A stretch of DNA of 64,000 bases, from the NCBI RefSeq assembly GCF_002573715.1, contig NZ_PDHM01000020.1, forward strand, positions 62,001-126,000, written 5' to 3'. Of the stretch, positions 26,137 to 35,723 are shown piece after piece. The position numbers and the translations under genes were made by a program. This DNA comes from Paenibacillus sp. EZ-K15 (lineage in GTDB: Bacteria; Bacillota; Bacilli; Paenibacillales; Paenibacillaceae). The notes beneath the pieces are model-generated. The model was not told where the DNA came from. It did not search any database and saw nothing but the letters and a program-made list of their open reading frames with translations. Each line of letters starts with the position of its first letter. Within the stretch, counting starts at the first letter, position 1.

Positions 26137-27513
26137 ATGCAACCGACCACAACAACACGGGGGAAGCTGATGCAATTCGCGATCATTCTGATCCCCATTC
26201 TGATTACGCAGCTAGCCTTATCGGCCATTACTTTTTTTGACACCAACATGTCCGGAAAATTCAGCTCGGCCGACTTGGCAGGCGTAGCCATCGCTACAAG
26301 CATCTGGATCCCGGTCCAAACCGGCCTTAGCGGAATTCTGATGGGAATAACCCCCATCGTTTCGCAGCTCGTTGGCGGACGACAGGAAAATAAAGTCGCT
26401 TACCAAGTGAACCAGGCGCTCTGGCTGTCCATCTTACTCGCCATCGTCGTACTTGCGATCGGGTATGCCGTTGTACCGGGCATTCTCGGAGCCATGAGCC
26501 TGGAGCCGGAAGTTCGGCGGATTGCTTCCCAGTTTCTCGCCGCCATATCGATCGGCATCATCCCGCTGTTCGCCTACACCGTGCTCCGCAGCTTTATCGA
26601 TGCCCTTGGGCAAACTAAAATTTCCATGGTGATCACGCTGATTACCCTGCCGGTGAACGTAGGCTTGAACGCTCTCTTCATTTATGGATTCTGGGGCTTT
26701 CCAAGAATGGGAGGCGTAGGTGCCGGCATCGCTTCCGCGATTACATACTGGACCGTTCTCATCATCGCGATCGTGATCATCCATAAAAATCAGCCCTTCT
26801 CTTCATTCGGCATCTTCAGGCAGCTCCAAGGTGTTTCCTTGAGCGCGTGGAAAAGCCTGTTAAAAATCGGCGTACCGATCGGGTTCTCCATCTTCCTCGA
26901 GACCGCCGTCTTCGCAGCGGTGACGCTGCTTATGAGCAGCTTTGATACGGCGACCATTGCCGCACACCAAGCCGCCCTGAATTTCGCTACGACACTGTAC
27001 ATGCTTCCGTTAAGCATATGCATGAGTCTGACGATCCTTGTAGGCTTCGAGGCCGGCTCTGGACGCATGAAGGATGCCTGGAAGTACGCTAAACTCGGCA
27101 TTAGCACAGCCGTTATCCTATCGCTGATCACGGCGGTCATCCTGTTTATGGCCGGCAGACAGGTCGCCGGATTATATTCTAACGAGCCTGCCGTCGTGGC
27201 GCTGATCCAGCAGTTCCTGCTGTTCGCGATTTTCTTCCAGATCTCGGACGCTATCGCCACGCCGACTCAAGGGGCGCTGCGAGGCTATAAAGACGTGAAT
27301 GTCGCTTTCATGCTTGCTTTTCTGTCGTTCTGGGTGATTGGCCTGCCTGTAGGATATGTGCTCGCCAACTACACCGATTGGCAAGCCTTCGGCTACTGGA
27401 TCGGGCTAATCACAGGCCTTGCCGTCGGCGCTGCCCTGATGCTTATGCGTCTGGTCAAAGTTCAACGCAAGTACACACGCCAGGTAGATGCTTCATCCCG
27501 ATCCGTATCCTAA
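26137..27513 (+). CDS. MATE family multidrug/sodium antiporter (NorM-like)
   Basis: 458 aa, twelve hydrophobic helices in two related halves. TFFDTNMSGKFSSADLAGVAIATSIW and the second-half repeat FDTATIAAHQAALNFATTLYMLP are MATE hallmarks. Start at MQPTTTTRGK with AAGAAAGG 11 bases upstream; the ORF is open upstream to a TTG but nothing supports it. The 270-base upstream gap contains TTGACA but no clear -10 and no riboswitch that I recognise. Confidence 0.9.
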   Translation: MQPTTTTRGKLMQFAIILIPILITQLALSAITFFDTNMSGKFSSADLAGVAIATSIWIPVQTGLSGILMGITPIVSQLVGGRQENKVAYQVNQALWLSILLAIVVLAIGYAVVPGILGAMSLEPEVRRIASQFLAAISIGIIPLFAYTVLRSFIDALGQTKISMVITLITLPVNVGLNALFIYGFWGFPRMGGVGAGIASAITYWTVLIIAIVIIHKNQPFSSFGIFRQLQGVSLSAWKSLLKIGVPIGFSIFLETAVFAAVTLLMSSFDTATIAAHQAALNFATTLYMLPLSICMSLTILVGFEAGSGRMKDAWKYAKLGISTAVILSLITAVILFMAGRQVAGLYSNEPAVVALIQQFLLFAIFFQISDAIATPTQGALRGYKDVNVAFMLAFLSFWVIGLPVGYVLANYTDWQAFGYWIGLITGLAVGAALMLMRLVKVQRKYTRQVDASSRSVS

Positions 27514-27538
27514 ACGTCTATCGACGTACCTTCTTAGC

Positions 27539-27590
27539 AAAAAGACCGCCTCCATGCAGAATGCGTTCTGCAATGAGAGACGGTCTTTTT
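27539..27590. terminator. Bidirectional terminator between the MATE gene and pfkA
   Basis: AAAAAGACCG / CGGTCTTTTT with an inner CAGAA-TGCG-TTCTG hairpin. Confidence 0.85.
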
Positions 27591-27622
27591 GCTTATCATC
27601 AAAAATTAGGCAGCGGCCAAAT

Positions 27623-28594
27623 TTATTGGGACAATCGCAATGCCAAATCGTAAAGCTCACGGTTAAACTCTTTCTTCGTGTTAACGACCTTGTCAATATC
27701 CGTGAGGACCAGTTCGCCCTTGATGATGCCGCATCCTTTATCGGATTGGCCGTCAATCAGACTGCGAACCGCAAAATCGCCAAGACGGCTCGCCAGGTTG
27801 CGGTCAAACGGAGTCGGAGCTCCACCGCGCTGGATATGTCCAAGCACCGTTACCCGTGCATCGATTGAGGCATGGCACTCTTTAAGATCACATACGATGT
27901 CCTCGCCGCGTCCGACGCCTTCCGCCACAATGATAATACTGTGACGTTTGCCTTTTGCAAAATTCTCGCGCAAGCGGGCTGCCACTTCATCAAGGTTGTA
28001 CTCTACTTCCGGCACCAGTATGGTCTCTGCGCCTGATGCAAGACCCGCATGGAGCGCAATGTCGCCGCAGTGGCGTCCCATAACCTCTACAACGGACGAG
28101 CGTGCATGAGAAGACATTGTGTCGCGCAGTTTATTAACGGCGTCTACAACGACGCTAACGGCTGTATCAAAGCCGATCGTATAATCGGTAAAGGAAATAT
28201 CGTTATCAATCGTTCCGGGAAGGCCCATCGTTTTGATTCCGAGTTTACTGAGCTTGTTCGCCCCATGGTAAGAGCCGTCTCCTCCGATAACGACCAGTCC
28301 GTCGATGCCATGCTGATTCAGAATGTCGGCACCTTTCTGCTGCCCTTCCGCCGTCTTGAATTCTTCACAGCGGGCGGAACGAAGGATTGTGCCTCCGCGC
28401 TGGATGATATCCCCTACGCTGCGAAGATCCATTTTAATAATATCGTTCTCCAGAAGTCCTTGGTAACCGCGCTGAATCCCATATACTTCAAGCCCATAAT
28501 ACATACCGCTGCGTACAACGGCGCGAAGCGCTGCGTTCATCCCTTGGGAATCGCCACCACTTGTAAGAACTGCAATTTTTTTAACCTCTGCCAT
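27623..28594 (-). CDS. pfkA: ATP-dependent 6-phosphofructokinase
   Basis: 323 aa. Phosphorylates fructose 6-phosphate, the committed step of glycolysis. ATP-binding GGDSQGMNAALRAVVR, the substrate region GTIDNDISFTDYTIGFDTA with the catalytic Asp, and EVMGRHCGDIALHAGLASGAE are complete. AAGGAGG ribosome site. The terpene synthase gene ends only 25 bases upstream on the same strand; the usual pyk or accA neighbours are absent. Confidence 0.96.
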   Translation of the reverse strand: MAEVKKIAVLTSGGDSQGMNAALRAVVRSGMYYGLEVYGIQRGYQGLLENDIIKMDLRSVGDIIQRGGTILRSARCEEFKTAEGQQKGADILNQHGIDGLVVIGGDGSYHGANKLSKLGIKTMGLPGTIDNDISFTDYTIGFDTAVSVVVDAVNKLRDTMSSHARSSVVEVMGRHCGDIALHAGLASGAETILVPEVEYNLDEVAARLRENFAKGKRHSIIIVAEGVGRGEDIVCDLKECHASIDARVTVLGHIQRGGAPTPFDRNLASRLGDFAVRSLIDGQSDKGCGIIKGELVLTDIDKVVNTKKEFNRELYDLALRLSQ

Positions 28595-28619
28595 GTTTCG
28601 TTTCCTCCTTCAATGTCAC

Positions 28620-29699
28620 TCATGCTTTATGCTTACGAATCCATCGGCTGTTGACGTAGAAAAAGATCCGGGTCATCGGACTCTTCTTCATCAAACGTTT
28701 GGATACGGAGCGAACCAGCTGCTGCTCGCTGACTTTTGGATCGGATAAATATAACGCCAGTAACCCCTCAATGATCATACGATGAAAAGGGGTCGAGGGA
28801 ATTGTTCTGACATCCTTCCGGGCCCACTCAACTATGGAAGCTATACGGTTCAGCATCGTATCGGCATCTTCGTAATAATTACAAAAGTTCAGATCGCCAC
28901 CCAGCCTGTCTTCGTCTTGATCAATAAGATAATCCAGCATAATGTGGAGACTGCATACATTCGGAAAATAAGACGCATGAATGGACGATGCATCCTCGTC
29001 ATCCAGAAACGGATCGGTTGCAGCCAAGAATAGCATGAACACACCCAAGGTTGATCCCGTTGCAGCCGCAAACTCGTTCCACCGCAGATGCGGTGTCCGA
29101 TGAGCATGCTGGGACCACCATTCAAGCAATGCCGCTTCTCTCTTATCCGGATGGATGTGCTTGTGTACCTGCAAATCGGTATACAGCCCAGCCAAATCCC
29201 TTATGTAGGGCTTTGCCGCTTCATATCCTGATAATTGACCGATGCAATCCCGGCATTTCTGCACAAGACGGAGAAGGTAACCTCCATCCTCCCTTTCGGT
29301 CCGGAGAGCGTAATAATCGGCCGGCTCAATCTCAGGCGTAACGGCATCCAGCATCGACTGATGGAGCTGTCTGAAATCCGCTGGATCCAGCGAAGTACTA
29401 CGGTCACATAAATTATCGAGATAATCGCTAATTGTCTGGTAAGCTACAATCAATGGAATGAGAATATGCTTCTCCGGCAGATTGGCTGCGGCATACACCG
29501 CTCCGCCCTGGCAGTGAAATCTTTTGTTATCTATACTGGCCAGTGCCTGCTTTCGTAGCTCCTCATCCGGAATTTGCTCAGCCTCCCGGCGCCACTTCTC
29601 CAATTCGATCCGCACTTCCGGAAGTATGAATTTATACACCCGGCTCATCAGCCCGACCGGACTGCGCGGAACTTTACGGCTTAGCTCTTGATTATTCAA
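28620..29699 (-). CDS. ytpB: Tetraprenyl-beta-curcumene synthase family protein (YtpB)
   Basis: 359 aa. YtpB/DUF2600-type terpene synthase converting a C35 prenyl diphosphate to tetraprenyl-beta-curcumene in the sesquarterpene pathway. Visible blocks: FHCQGGAVYAA, YQTISDYLDNLCDRS (acidic metal-binding region) and LHIMLDYLIDQDEDRLGGDLNF. I chose a TTG (MNNQELSRK) with TGGAGG nine bases upstream; ATGs at 29717 and further upstream lack good ribosome sites. The cyclase SqhC and a heptaprenyl diphosphate synthase are not nearby. Confidence 0.88.
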   Translation of the reverse strand: MNNQELSRKVPRSPVGLMSRVYKFILPEVRIELEKWRREAEQIPDEELRKQALASIDNKRFHCQGGAVYAAANLPEKHILIPLIVAYQTISDYLDNLCDRSTSLDPADFRQLHQSMLDAVTPEIEPADYYALRTEREDGGYLLRLVQKCRDCIGQLSGYEAAKPYIRDLAGLYTDLQVHKHIHPDKREAALLEWWSQHAHRTPHLRWNEFAAATGSTLGVFMLFLAATDPFLDDEDASSIHASYFPNVCSLHIMLDYLIDQDEDRLGGDLNFCNYYEDADTMLNRIASIVEWARKDVRTIPSTPFHRMIIEGLLALYLSDPKVSEQQLVRSVSKRLMKKSPMTRIFFYVNSRWIRKHKA

Positions 29700-29941
29700 T
29701 GAACTCTGCCTCCACATGGTTGTCTTTTTATACCTATCCAAATCAAACCTATTATAATATGATCGTTCATTTTGCACAAATAACACAAATCATTGACGGC
29801 GTATGGTAGTTGGACGCATCCTATAATCCATCTATCTCCATCCTGCGATATGTTATATACTAGTCGGAGCTGAATAACAGACCCATGAACCTCACAAATA
29901 GCGTTATATACGGGCTCATGAAAAGAACGGAGATCCCCAGC

Positions 29942-31132
29942 ATGAAACTTCCCGCTACGCCCAGACCGGATCAGAATTGGCTGCGCGCCTTTATGTTTAC
30001 GATTTTTGGCACGACAGCCCTCGTCATTTCCTATTTCCCGCTATATTTCAAAGAAATCGGCTTCAGCAGCGCGCAGATCGGTTATCTGTATGCCATCGGC
30101 CCGCTTATATCCATGTTCTCCAATATGATTTGGAGTTACACCAGCGACAAATACCGGACCATCAAACGTATCATGAACATTCTGATTATCGGACAGCTTG
30201 TCACGATGCTTGTGTTGTGGCAGGTTGCAAGCTTCGGCGTTGTATTGTTTACGATCAGTCTGTTTTATTTTTTCTACTATCCGGTCTATCCCCTGGCGGA
30301 TACGATGGCCATCCAAACGGCACAGAGGTACGGACGCAGCTTTACCGTCATTCGCGTATTCGGCTCACTCGGCTATGCGTTCTTCGCGCTTGCCATTGGA
30401 TATGCCATCGGTGCTGCAGGCGCATCGGCCACACTGGCGATCGGCATCGGAATCGGCGTGTTCACGCTGCTCTGCTCGTTTCTTCTCCGCGACGGAGTTG
30501 CTGTCAAGTCAGAGCCTGTTGAGCTGGGAGCCCTCCTCAAAATATTGCGTTCCAAAGAAATATTGTGGTTCTTCGGCTGCACGTTCTGCCTTGCCATCGC
30601 CCACCGTATGAATGAAGCCTTTCTTACGCTTACCTTATCCGAGCTCGGTGCGGGCGAAGGACTCATCGGCTGGTCCTTAATGGTCTCGGCTGGCAGCGAG
30701 ATCCCGATTTTCTTCCTGCTGAGCAAGTATGGCGACAAGATGAAGGAGCTGCCGCTGCTAACCTTTGCAAGCCTAATGTTTGCGCTCCGTTTCCTGCTCA
30801 TGGCACTGGCAGCTGACCCGTTGTCCGTTCTCGCGGTTCAGTCGCTTCACAGCATTACCTTCGGCGTGTTCTATGTAACCGCCGTGCGTTATATTACAAG
30901 GATCATTCCTTGGCAGTACCGCGCGACCGGCATGGCTCTATTCATTATCTTCTGGTCAAGCGTTTCAGGACTTCTCAGCGGAGCCTTCGGCGGTTTGCTG
31001 TTCGAAGCGGCAGGAAGACCGGCCTTCTACCAGCTTGCAGCCCTCCTGGCCTTTATCGCTGGTCTCGGGTTTCTTTACCGACACCTCTTTGCCAAGCCGG
31101 AGGATATGAATGTCGGCGGAATCAGCGCTTAG
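29942..31132 (+). CDS. MFS transporter (LacY/PPP-like MFS_1 family)
   Basis: 396 aa, twelve hydrophobic helices. N-terminal FTIFGTTALVISYFPLYFKEIGFSSAQIGYLYAIGPLISM and IRVFGSLGYAFFALAIGYAIG are typical of MFS_1-like nucleoside/sugar permeases. ATG preceded by GGAG with a 10-base spacer; upstream in-frame ATGs lack ribosome sites. Substrate unknown. Confidence 0.87.
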   Translation: MKLPATPRPDQNWLRAFMFTIFGTTALVISYFPLYFKEIGFSSAQIGYLYAIGPLISMFSNMIWSYTSDKYRTIKRIMNILIIGQLVTMLVLWQVASFGVVLFTISLFYFFYYPVYPLADTMAIQTAQRYGRSFTVIRVFGSLGYAFFALAIGYAIGAAGASATLAIGIGIGVFTLLCSFLLRDGVAVKSEPVELGALLKILRSKEILWFFGCTFCLAIAHRMNEAFLTLTLSELGAGEGLIGWSLMVSAGSEIPIFFLLSKYGDKMKELPLLTFASLMFALRFLLMALAADPLSVLAVQSLHSITFGVFYVTAVRYITRIIPWQYRATGMALFIIFWSSVSGLLSGAFGGLLFEAAGRPAFYQLAALLAFIAGLGFLYRHLFAKPEDMNVGGISA

Positions 31133-31171
31133 AGAATCCGCTTGGATTTCCCTCGCTAGCTCCAAAACAAT

Positions 31172-31211
31172 AAAGGCAAGTACGGACCAAAAATCATCCG
31201 TACTTGCCTTT
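31172..31211 (+). terminator. Terminator of the MFS gene
   Basis: AAAGGCAAGTACGGA / TCCGTACTTGCCTTT with a 10-base loop. Confidence 0.8.
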
Positions 31212-31245
31212 GTTGCTGATGCAATAGCTTGACCCATTAGAATAC

Positions 31246-31281
31246 AAAAAAGCACAGTTCTCAAAACCGAGAACTGTGCTT
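31246..31281 (-). terminator. Terminator of the cold-shock gene
   Basis: AAGCACAGTTCTC - AAAACC... - GAGAACTGTGCTT; the minus strand continues into TTTTT. Confidence 0.85.
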
Positions 31282-31324
31282 CCTGCCTTGGTAATTCTAT
31301 AAGATCTCCGTATTGGGAGCTAAC

Positions 31325-31522
31325 TTACAGTTTTGTTACGTTGGCTGCTTGAGGACCACGGTTACCTTCAGTGATGTCGAACTCAACCGCTTGACCTTCT
31401 TCCAAACTCTTGAAGCCTTCTTCTTGAATTGCGGAGAAGTGTACGAATACATCCTCGCCACCTTCAACGGAAATGAAGCCGTAACCTTTTTCTGCGTTAA
31501 ACCATTTAACTGTACCTTTCAA
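31325..31522 (-). CDS. Cold-shock protein (CspA/CspB family)
   Basis: 65 aa single OB-fold RNA chaperone. RNP1 KGYGFISV and RNP2 DVFVHFSAI are present after MKGTVKWFNAEKG. AGGAGG ribosome site. The transcript should begin about 38 bases upstream and carry a small GCCATAGATGGC hairpin. Own promoter and terminator. Confidence 0.96.
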   Translation of the reverse strand: MKGTVKWFNAEKGYGFISVEGGEDVFVHFSAIQEEGFKSLEEGQAVEFDITEGNRGPQAANVTKL

Positions 31523-31567
31523 ATGAACAACCTCCTAAAAATACCGCCATCTATGGCGAATATCCAT

Positions 31568-31596
31568 ATTATATCCCATGTTTTCTGACAATGCAA
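31568..31596 (-). promoter_or_regulatory. Promoter of the cold-shock gene
   Basis: Minus-strand TTGCAT, a 17-base spacer and TATAAT. Confidence 0.7.
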
Positions 31597-31717
31597 TCCG
31601 TCAATTCGCCCTAAGGGGCTTTTTTTGAACCACTATTTAACAGAAGATTATTTGCTTTTACGCCCACGAGTGCGTTATCATTTACCCAAAAGCCTAAGTA
31701 GCAAACGGAGAATGCAT

Positions 31718-31951
31718 ATGATCAAAAAACATGAAATATACAAAAAAGACAAGTGGAACATGATGACGGTTGAAGTTCAGGGCCGGTACATCGTTCTACG
31801 CGAGATTTCTGACCAGTGGGGCGAAGAGACCCATACCTTTATGAGTCGGCCAGCCTTGATGCACTGGGCTCAAAACCGTTTCCCCAAAGCAGATTTTGAA
31901 GGCCGGGAAGATGAGTGGAGAGAAATGATGGCTGCTTTTAAGCAGGTGTAG
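31718..31951 (+). CDS. Small uncharacterised protein (77 aa)
   Basis: MIKKHEIYKKDKWNMMTVEV...: a charged, Trp-rich soluble protein (RPALMHWAQNRFPKADFEGREDEWREMMAAF). Start chosen from two ATGs six bases apart; GGAG has the better spacing to the second. It is followed after three bases by a small membrane protein gene. Family not recognised. Confidence 0.7.
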   Translation: MIKKHEIYKKDKWNMMTVEVQGRYIVLREISDQWGEETHTFMSRPALMHWAQNRFPKADFEGREDEWREMMAAFKQV

Positions 31952-31954
31952 AGC

Positions 31955-32137
31955 ATGGATTATACAAATATTGTCATCTTCATTATTCTCGCGTTCAGTC
32001 TCGGTGCCGTCATGATCATGTACCGGGATAAGATACCGCCAAGACTGAGGAAGGGGATGGCCCTGATTGCCGTCGCCTTCATCTTGTTTGCCTTTTACCT
32101 TATTGTATACAGTTTCTTGAATCCAGGTTCCTCGTAA
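31955..32137 (+). CDS. Small two-helix membrane protein (60 aa)
   Basis: MDYTNIVIFIILAFSLGAVMIMY, a basic loop (RDKIPPRLRKG), then a second helix MALIAVAFILFAFYLIVYSF. The start is three bases after the preceding stop and so is translationally coupled. No family recognised. Confidence 0.72.
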   Translation: MDYTNIVIFIILAFSLGAVMIMYRDKIPPRLRKGMALIAVAFILFAFYLIVYSFLNPGSS

Positions 32138-32336
32138 ATTTATAGGATGAAATTGGCGGGTACGCGGCATACTATCGCTCGGATGCTTCAATTCGAGGAG
32201 GTATTATGCCATGGGAGGCGCCAAGGTGCTCAGCATGACAATTGCAATCTGCCTGATCGCTCTAACTACCCGCAACGAAGTCTTATCTGAAGGAACCCGG
32301 ACTCCAACTAATACATATCATTCAAGGAGGATTTCC

Positions 32337-34127
32337 ATGGAACAATTGTTAAAACGCGCTGATGTCCCTAAAGAGCATCAATGGAAGCTTGAAGATTTAT
32401 TCGCTGACCAGAAGGCATGGGATGCGAGCTTTGCGGAGCTGAAGAATCTTCTGAAACGCACAGCCGATTATCAAGGCAAGTTAACCAACGCGGCTTCCAT
32501 CAAGGAATGCTTCGAGCTTGAAGACGAAATCTCATATCATGCCGAACGTTTATATGTATATGCTCATATGCATCATGATGAGGATACGGCAAACCCTACA
32601 TATCAGGCGCTATCTGCCAAAGCCAAAAAATTGAATGTCGAAGCCGGAGAAGCCCTCTCTTTCATCACGCCGGAAATTCTGTCCTTGTCCGAAGCGGAGC
32701 TTGACAAACTCATTGAAGACCCTTCCCTCAAGGAATTCAAATTTACGCTGTCCGAGATGAAACGGGAGAAAGCGCATGTTCTGTCCAAGACCGAAGAAGC
32801 GCTGCTGGCTCAAGTCGGCAACCTCTCCTCTGCGCCGCAGACCATTTTCGGCATGCTTAACAATGCGGATATGAAATTCCCGAAAATCAAAAACGAGGAC
32901 GGCAAGGAAGTCGAGCTCACGCACGGCAACTATATTCAATTCTTGGAGAGCCCGAACCGCGAAGTTCGCGAGCGTGCTTTCAAAGCCGTATACGAAACCT
33001 ATGGCAAGCAGAAAAACACGATTGCGGCTACGCTGAATGCCAATGTAAACAAAAATATGTTCTATTCCCGCGTACGCAAGTACCCTTCCGTTCTGGAAAT
33101 GGCGCTCTATGGCGATAACATTCCGAAGGAAGTCTACACCAACCTGATCGACACCATTCACGAGAGCCTGCCGCTCCTCCACCGGTACATGGAGCTCCGC
33201 AAGAAGCTGCTGGGCGTGGATGAGCTTCACATGTACGATTTGTTCGCACCGCTCGTAGAAGAGTACAAGTGGGACATCACTTACGAAGAAGCAAAACAAA
33301 TGACCAAGGAAGGCCTCACGCCGCTTGGTGAAGATTATCTCAGCAGCCTGCAAGCCGGATATGACAACGGCTGGATCGATGTATATGAGAATGAGAACAA
33401 ACGGACCGGCGCATACAGCTGGGGCGCTTACGGCACCCATCCTTATGTGCTGCTGAATCATAAAGATAACCTGAACAGCATGTTTACCCTTGCTCATGAG
33501 ATGGGTCATGCGCTTCACTCTTACTATTCCGACAACGCCCTGAAATACCGTGATGCGCAGTACACCATCTTCCTGGCTGAAGTGGCATCCACCACGAACG
33601 AAGCGTTGTTGATGGATTACTTGCTGAAAAACGCCAAGGATCCGAAGCAAAAAATGTACCTGCTCACTTACTATGCCGATCAATTCCGGACCACGGTATT
33701 CCGTCAAACGATGTTCGCCGAGTTCGAGAAGATTGTGCACGAACGCGCGGAGAGCGGCGAATCCCTGACTCCTCAAGACCTATCCGACATCTACTATGAG
33801 CTGAACGTGAAATATCACGGCAAAGGCATGCAGGTGGATAAGGAGATCGGCATGGAATGGGCACGGATTCCTCATTTCTACAACAGCTTCTATGTGTACA
33901 AATACGCGACTGGCTTCTCGGCTGCGACCAGCTTCTCCAAGCAGATCCTTGAAGAAGGCCAGCCTGCCGTTGACCGCTACCTCGGCTTCCTGAAGAGCGG
34001 CGGCAGCGATTACTCCATTAACATTCTCAAGAAGGCCGGCGTGGATATGTCCTCACCAGAGCCGATTCGTGAGGCGATGAGCGTGTTTGAAGACATCATC
34101 AGCCAAATGGAGCAATTGACGAAATAA
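32337..34127 (+). CDS. pepF: Oligoendopeptidase F
   Basis: 596 aa M3-family zinc peptidase cleaving short peptides in the cytoplasm. Zinc motif FTLAHEMGHALHSYYS plus the downstream Glu in FLAEVASTTNEALL. The N-terminal M3-associated domain starts WKLEDLFADQKAWD. The start at MEQLLKRADVPKEHQW has AAGGAGG 7 bases upstream. The frame stays open for 42 further codons to a second ATG with its own GAGGAGG, discussed in the findings. Confidence 0.94.
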   Translation: MEQLLKRADVPKEHQWKLEDLFADQKAWDASFAELKNLLKRTADYQGKLTNAASIKECFELEDEISYHAERLYVYAHMHHDEDTANPTYQALSAKAKKLNVEAGEALSFITPEILSLSEAELDKLIEDPSLKEFKFTLSEMKREKAHVLSKTEEALLAQVGNLSSAPQTIFGMLNNADMKFPKIKNEDGKEVELTHGNYIQFLESPNREVRERAFKAVYETYGKQKNTIAATLNANVNKNMFYSRVRKYPSVLEMALYGDNIPKEVYTNLIDTIHESLPLLHRYMELRKKLLGVDELHMYDLFAPLVEEYKWDITYEEAKQMTKEGLTPLGEDYLSSLQAGYDNGWIDVYENENKRTGAYSWGAYGTHPYVLLNHKDNLNSMFTLAHEMGHALHSYYSDNALKYRDAQYTIFLAEVASTTNEALLMDYLLKNAKDPKQKMYLLTYYADQFRTTVFRQTMFAEFEKIVHERAESGESLTPQDLSDIYYELNVKYHGKGMQVDKEIGMEWARIPHFYNSFYVYKYATGFSAATSFSKQILEEGQPAVDRYLGFLKSGGSDYSINILKKAGVDMSSPEPIREAMSVFEDIISQMEQLTK

Positions 34128-34172
34128 ACAGCCTCTATAGCAGGATGAGCGATTCTTAAATTGACCAGTGGA

Positions 34173-34210
34173 ATAAAATCCCTTGCCCTTTACAGGCAAG
34201 GGATTTTATA
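34173..34210 (+). terminator. Terminator between pepF and the LapA-domain gene
   Basis: AAAATCCCTTGCC - CTTTACA - GGCAAGGGATTTTAT. It may also act as a leader structure for the next gene, whose ribosome site follows 16 bases later. Confidence 0.75.
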
Positions 34211-34236
34211 CTGTTTGGAGGAAGGAGGTGTTCCCC

Positions 34237-34566
34237 ATGAAAATTCAATGGTCGCTAATCGCAGCCTTATTGTTTGCCCTGATTACGGCTGTATTCGCCG
34301 TCATCAACGTTAATCCGGTCGAAGTGAATCTGTTATTCGGCACAGTCAATGTACCGCTGATTCTGCTGATTATCGGGTGCTCACTGATCGGGGGACTGAT
34401 TGTCGGCACGTTCGGCATTTACCGTCAATATCAAATGCAGAAGGAAATCCGTTCGTTAGCGGAGCAACTTATACATATCCGTGAAGTAACGGGATACACC
34501 CCTGAAGTACAAGCTGCCGAAGAGGAAAGCAAGAAAGAAGAGAAGGACGCCCCCGCCGCTGAATAG
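34237..34566 (+). CDS. LapA-domain (DUF1049) membrane protein
   Basis: 109 aa. Two membrane helices (5-25 and 42-64) with the DUF1049 block VFAVINVNPVEVNLLFGTVNVPLILLIIG, then a cytoplasmic coiled coil and a Glu/Lys-rich tail. Ribosome site GAAGGAGGTG. In Gram-negatives LapA acts in LPS control; here the role is unknown. Confidence 0.85.
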   Translation: MKIQWSLIAALLFALITAVFAVINVNPVEVNLLFGTVNVPLILLIIGCSLIGGLIVGTFGIYRQYQMQKEIRSLAEQLIHIREVTGYTPEVQAAEEESKKEEKDAPAAE

Positions 34567-34605
34567 GGAGGGCTGTTCGTTTCAAACAAGGAGGCTTAAC
34601 AATTC

Positions 34606-35640
34606 GTGTCGATACAACCGAATGAAACTTATGTGCTGGACCTGCTAAAAGAACTGCTCGATACACCGAGCCCTACCGGATATACCCAAGACATTATGAA
34701 GCGGATCGAACAGGAAGCCGCTTCGCTGAATGTCTCGCTGGAATGGAATGAAAAAGGCGGTGCCATCCTGTCCGTTCCTGGACAAGACGGCAGCCGTACA
34801 GTTGGACTGAGCGCCCATGTGGACACGCTTGGCGCGATGGTTCGTGCCGTGAAATCAGAGGGCACGCTCCGGCTTACCTCCGTTGGCGGATACATGATGA
34901 ACAGCATTGAGAATGAATACTGCATCATCCACACGCGCAGCGGCAAGAAATATACAGGCACCATCCTGTCCACGCATCCTTCCGTTCACGTGTACAGCGA
35001 TGCACGTGATTTCAAGCGCCAGGAAGCCCATATGGAGGTCCGGATCGACGAGCTGGTGGAGTCGGCCGATGATGTGAAGAAACTCGGCATTGGGGTTGGC
35101 GATTTTGTTTCCTTTGATGCTCGTCCGGTCATTACGCCAAGCGGGTACATCAAATCGCGCCATCTGGATGACAAAGCCAGCGTTGCCGCCCTCTTCGGCT
35201 TGCTCGAAAGCATGAAGCGGGATAACTGGAAACCTAAACACAATGTGAAGCTTCTCATCTCGAACTATGAAGAAGTGGGACATGGCGCAGCCTACATTCC
35301 TGCCGACATCAATGAAATGATTGCGGTTGATATGGGCTGCATCGGCGATGACCTGAGCTGCAAGGAAACCGATGTATCCATCTGCGCGAAGGATTCATCC
35401 GGTCCCTATGACTATGACATGACCAGCCGTTTGATCCAGCTGGCCGAGAGCGAAGGCATCGCTTATGCGGTGGATGTCTACCCTCATTACGGCTCTGACG
35501 CCTCTGCGGCGCTTTCCGCAGGCAGCAACATCAAGGCCGCGTTGATCGGTCCCGGCGTTCATGCATCCCATGCCATGGAAAGAACGCATAAACAAGCCGT
35601 TCTTAACACCGTTAAGCTGCTGGCAGCCTACGTAAGGTAA
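34606..35640 (+). CDS. M42 family metallopeptidase (glutamyl aminopeptidase/endoglucanase-like)
   Basis: 344 aa di-zinc aminopeptidase. Metal and catalytic blocks: SAHVDTLGAMV (His, Asp), SRHLDDKASVAAL (bridging Asp), SNYEEVGHGAA (general-base Glu and Glu ligand), AVDMG (Asp) and GPGVHASHAMERTH (last His). GTG start with AAGGAGG 11 bases upstream. It follows the LapA gene by about 40 bases and is probably co-transcribed. Confidence 0.92.
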   Translation: MSIQPNETYVLDLLKELLDTPSPTGYTQDIMKRIEQEAASLNVSLEWNEKGGAILSVPGQDGSRTVGLSAHVDTLGAMVRAVKSEGTLRLTSVGGYMMNSIENEYCIIHTRSGKKYTGTILSTHPSVHVYSDARDFKRQEAHMEVRIDELVESADDVKKLGIGVGDFVSFDARPVITPSGYIKSRHLDDKASVAALFGLLESMKRDNWKPKHNVKLLISNYEEVGHGAAYIPADINEMIAVDMGCIGDDLSCKETDVSICAKDSSGPYDYDMTSRLIQLAESEGIAYAVDVYPHYGSDASAALSAGSNIKAALIGPGVHASHAMERTHKQAVLNTVKLLAAYVR

Positions 35641-35723
35641 ATCATTCATAAACAACGTCTATTTACGGACTTTCATAGAGGAGCGTCCACGTATAGAGAA
35701 TGTTGTTCTTTACGAATATCACA

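Noticed and set aside
32610..33776. 388-codon minus-strand ORF inside pepF
   Set aside because: Lies wholly antisense to a well-conserved M3 peptidase and shows no family motifs or ribosome site; a shadow of codon bias.
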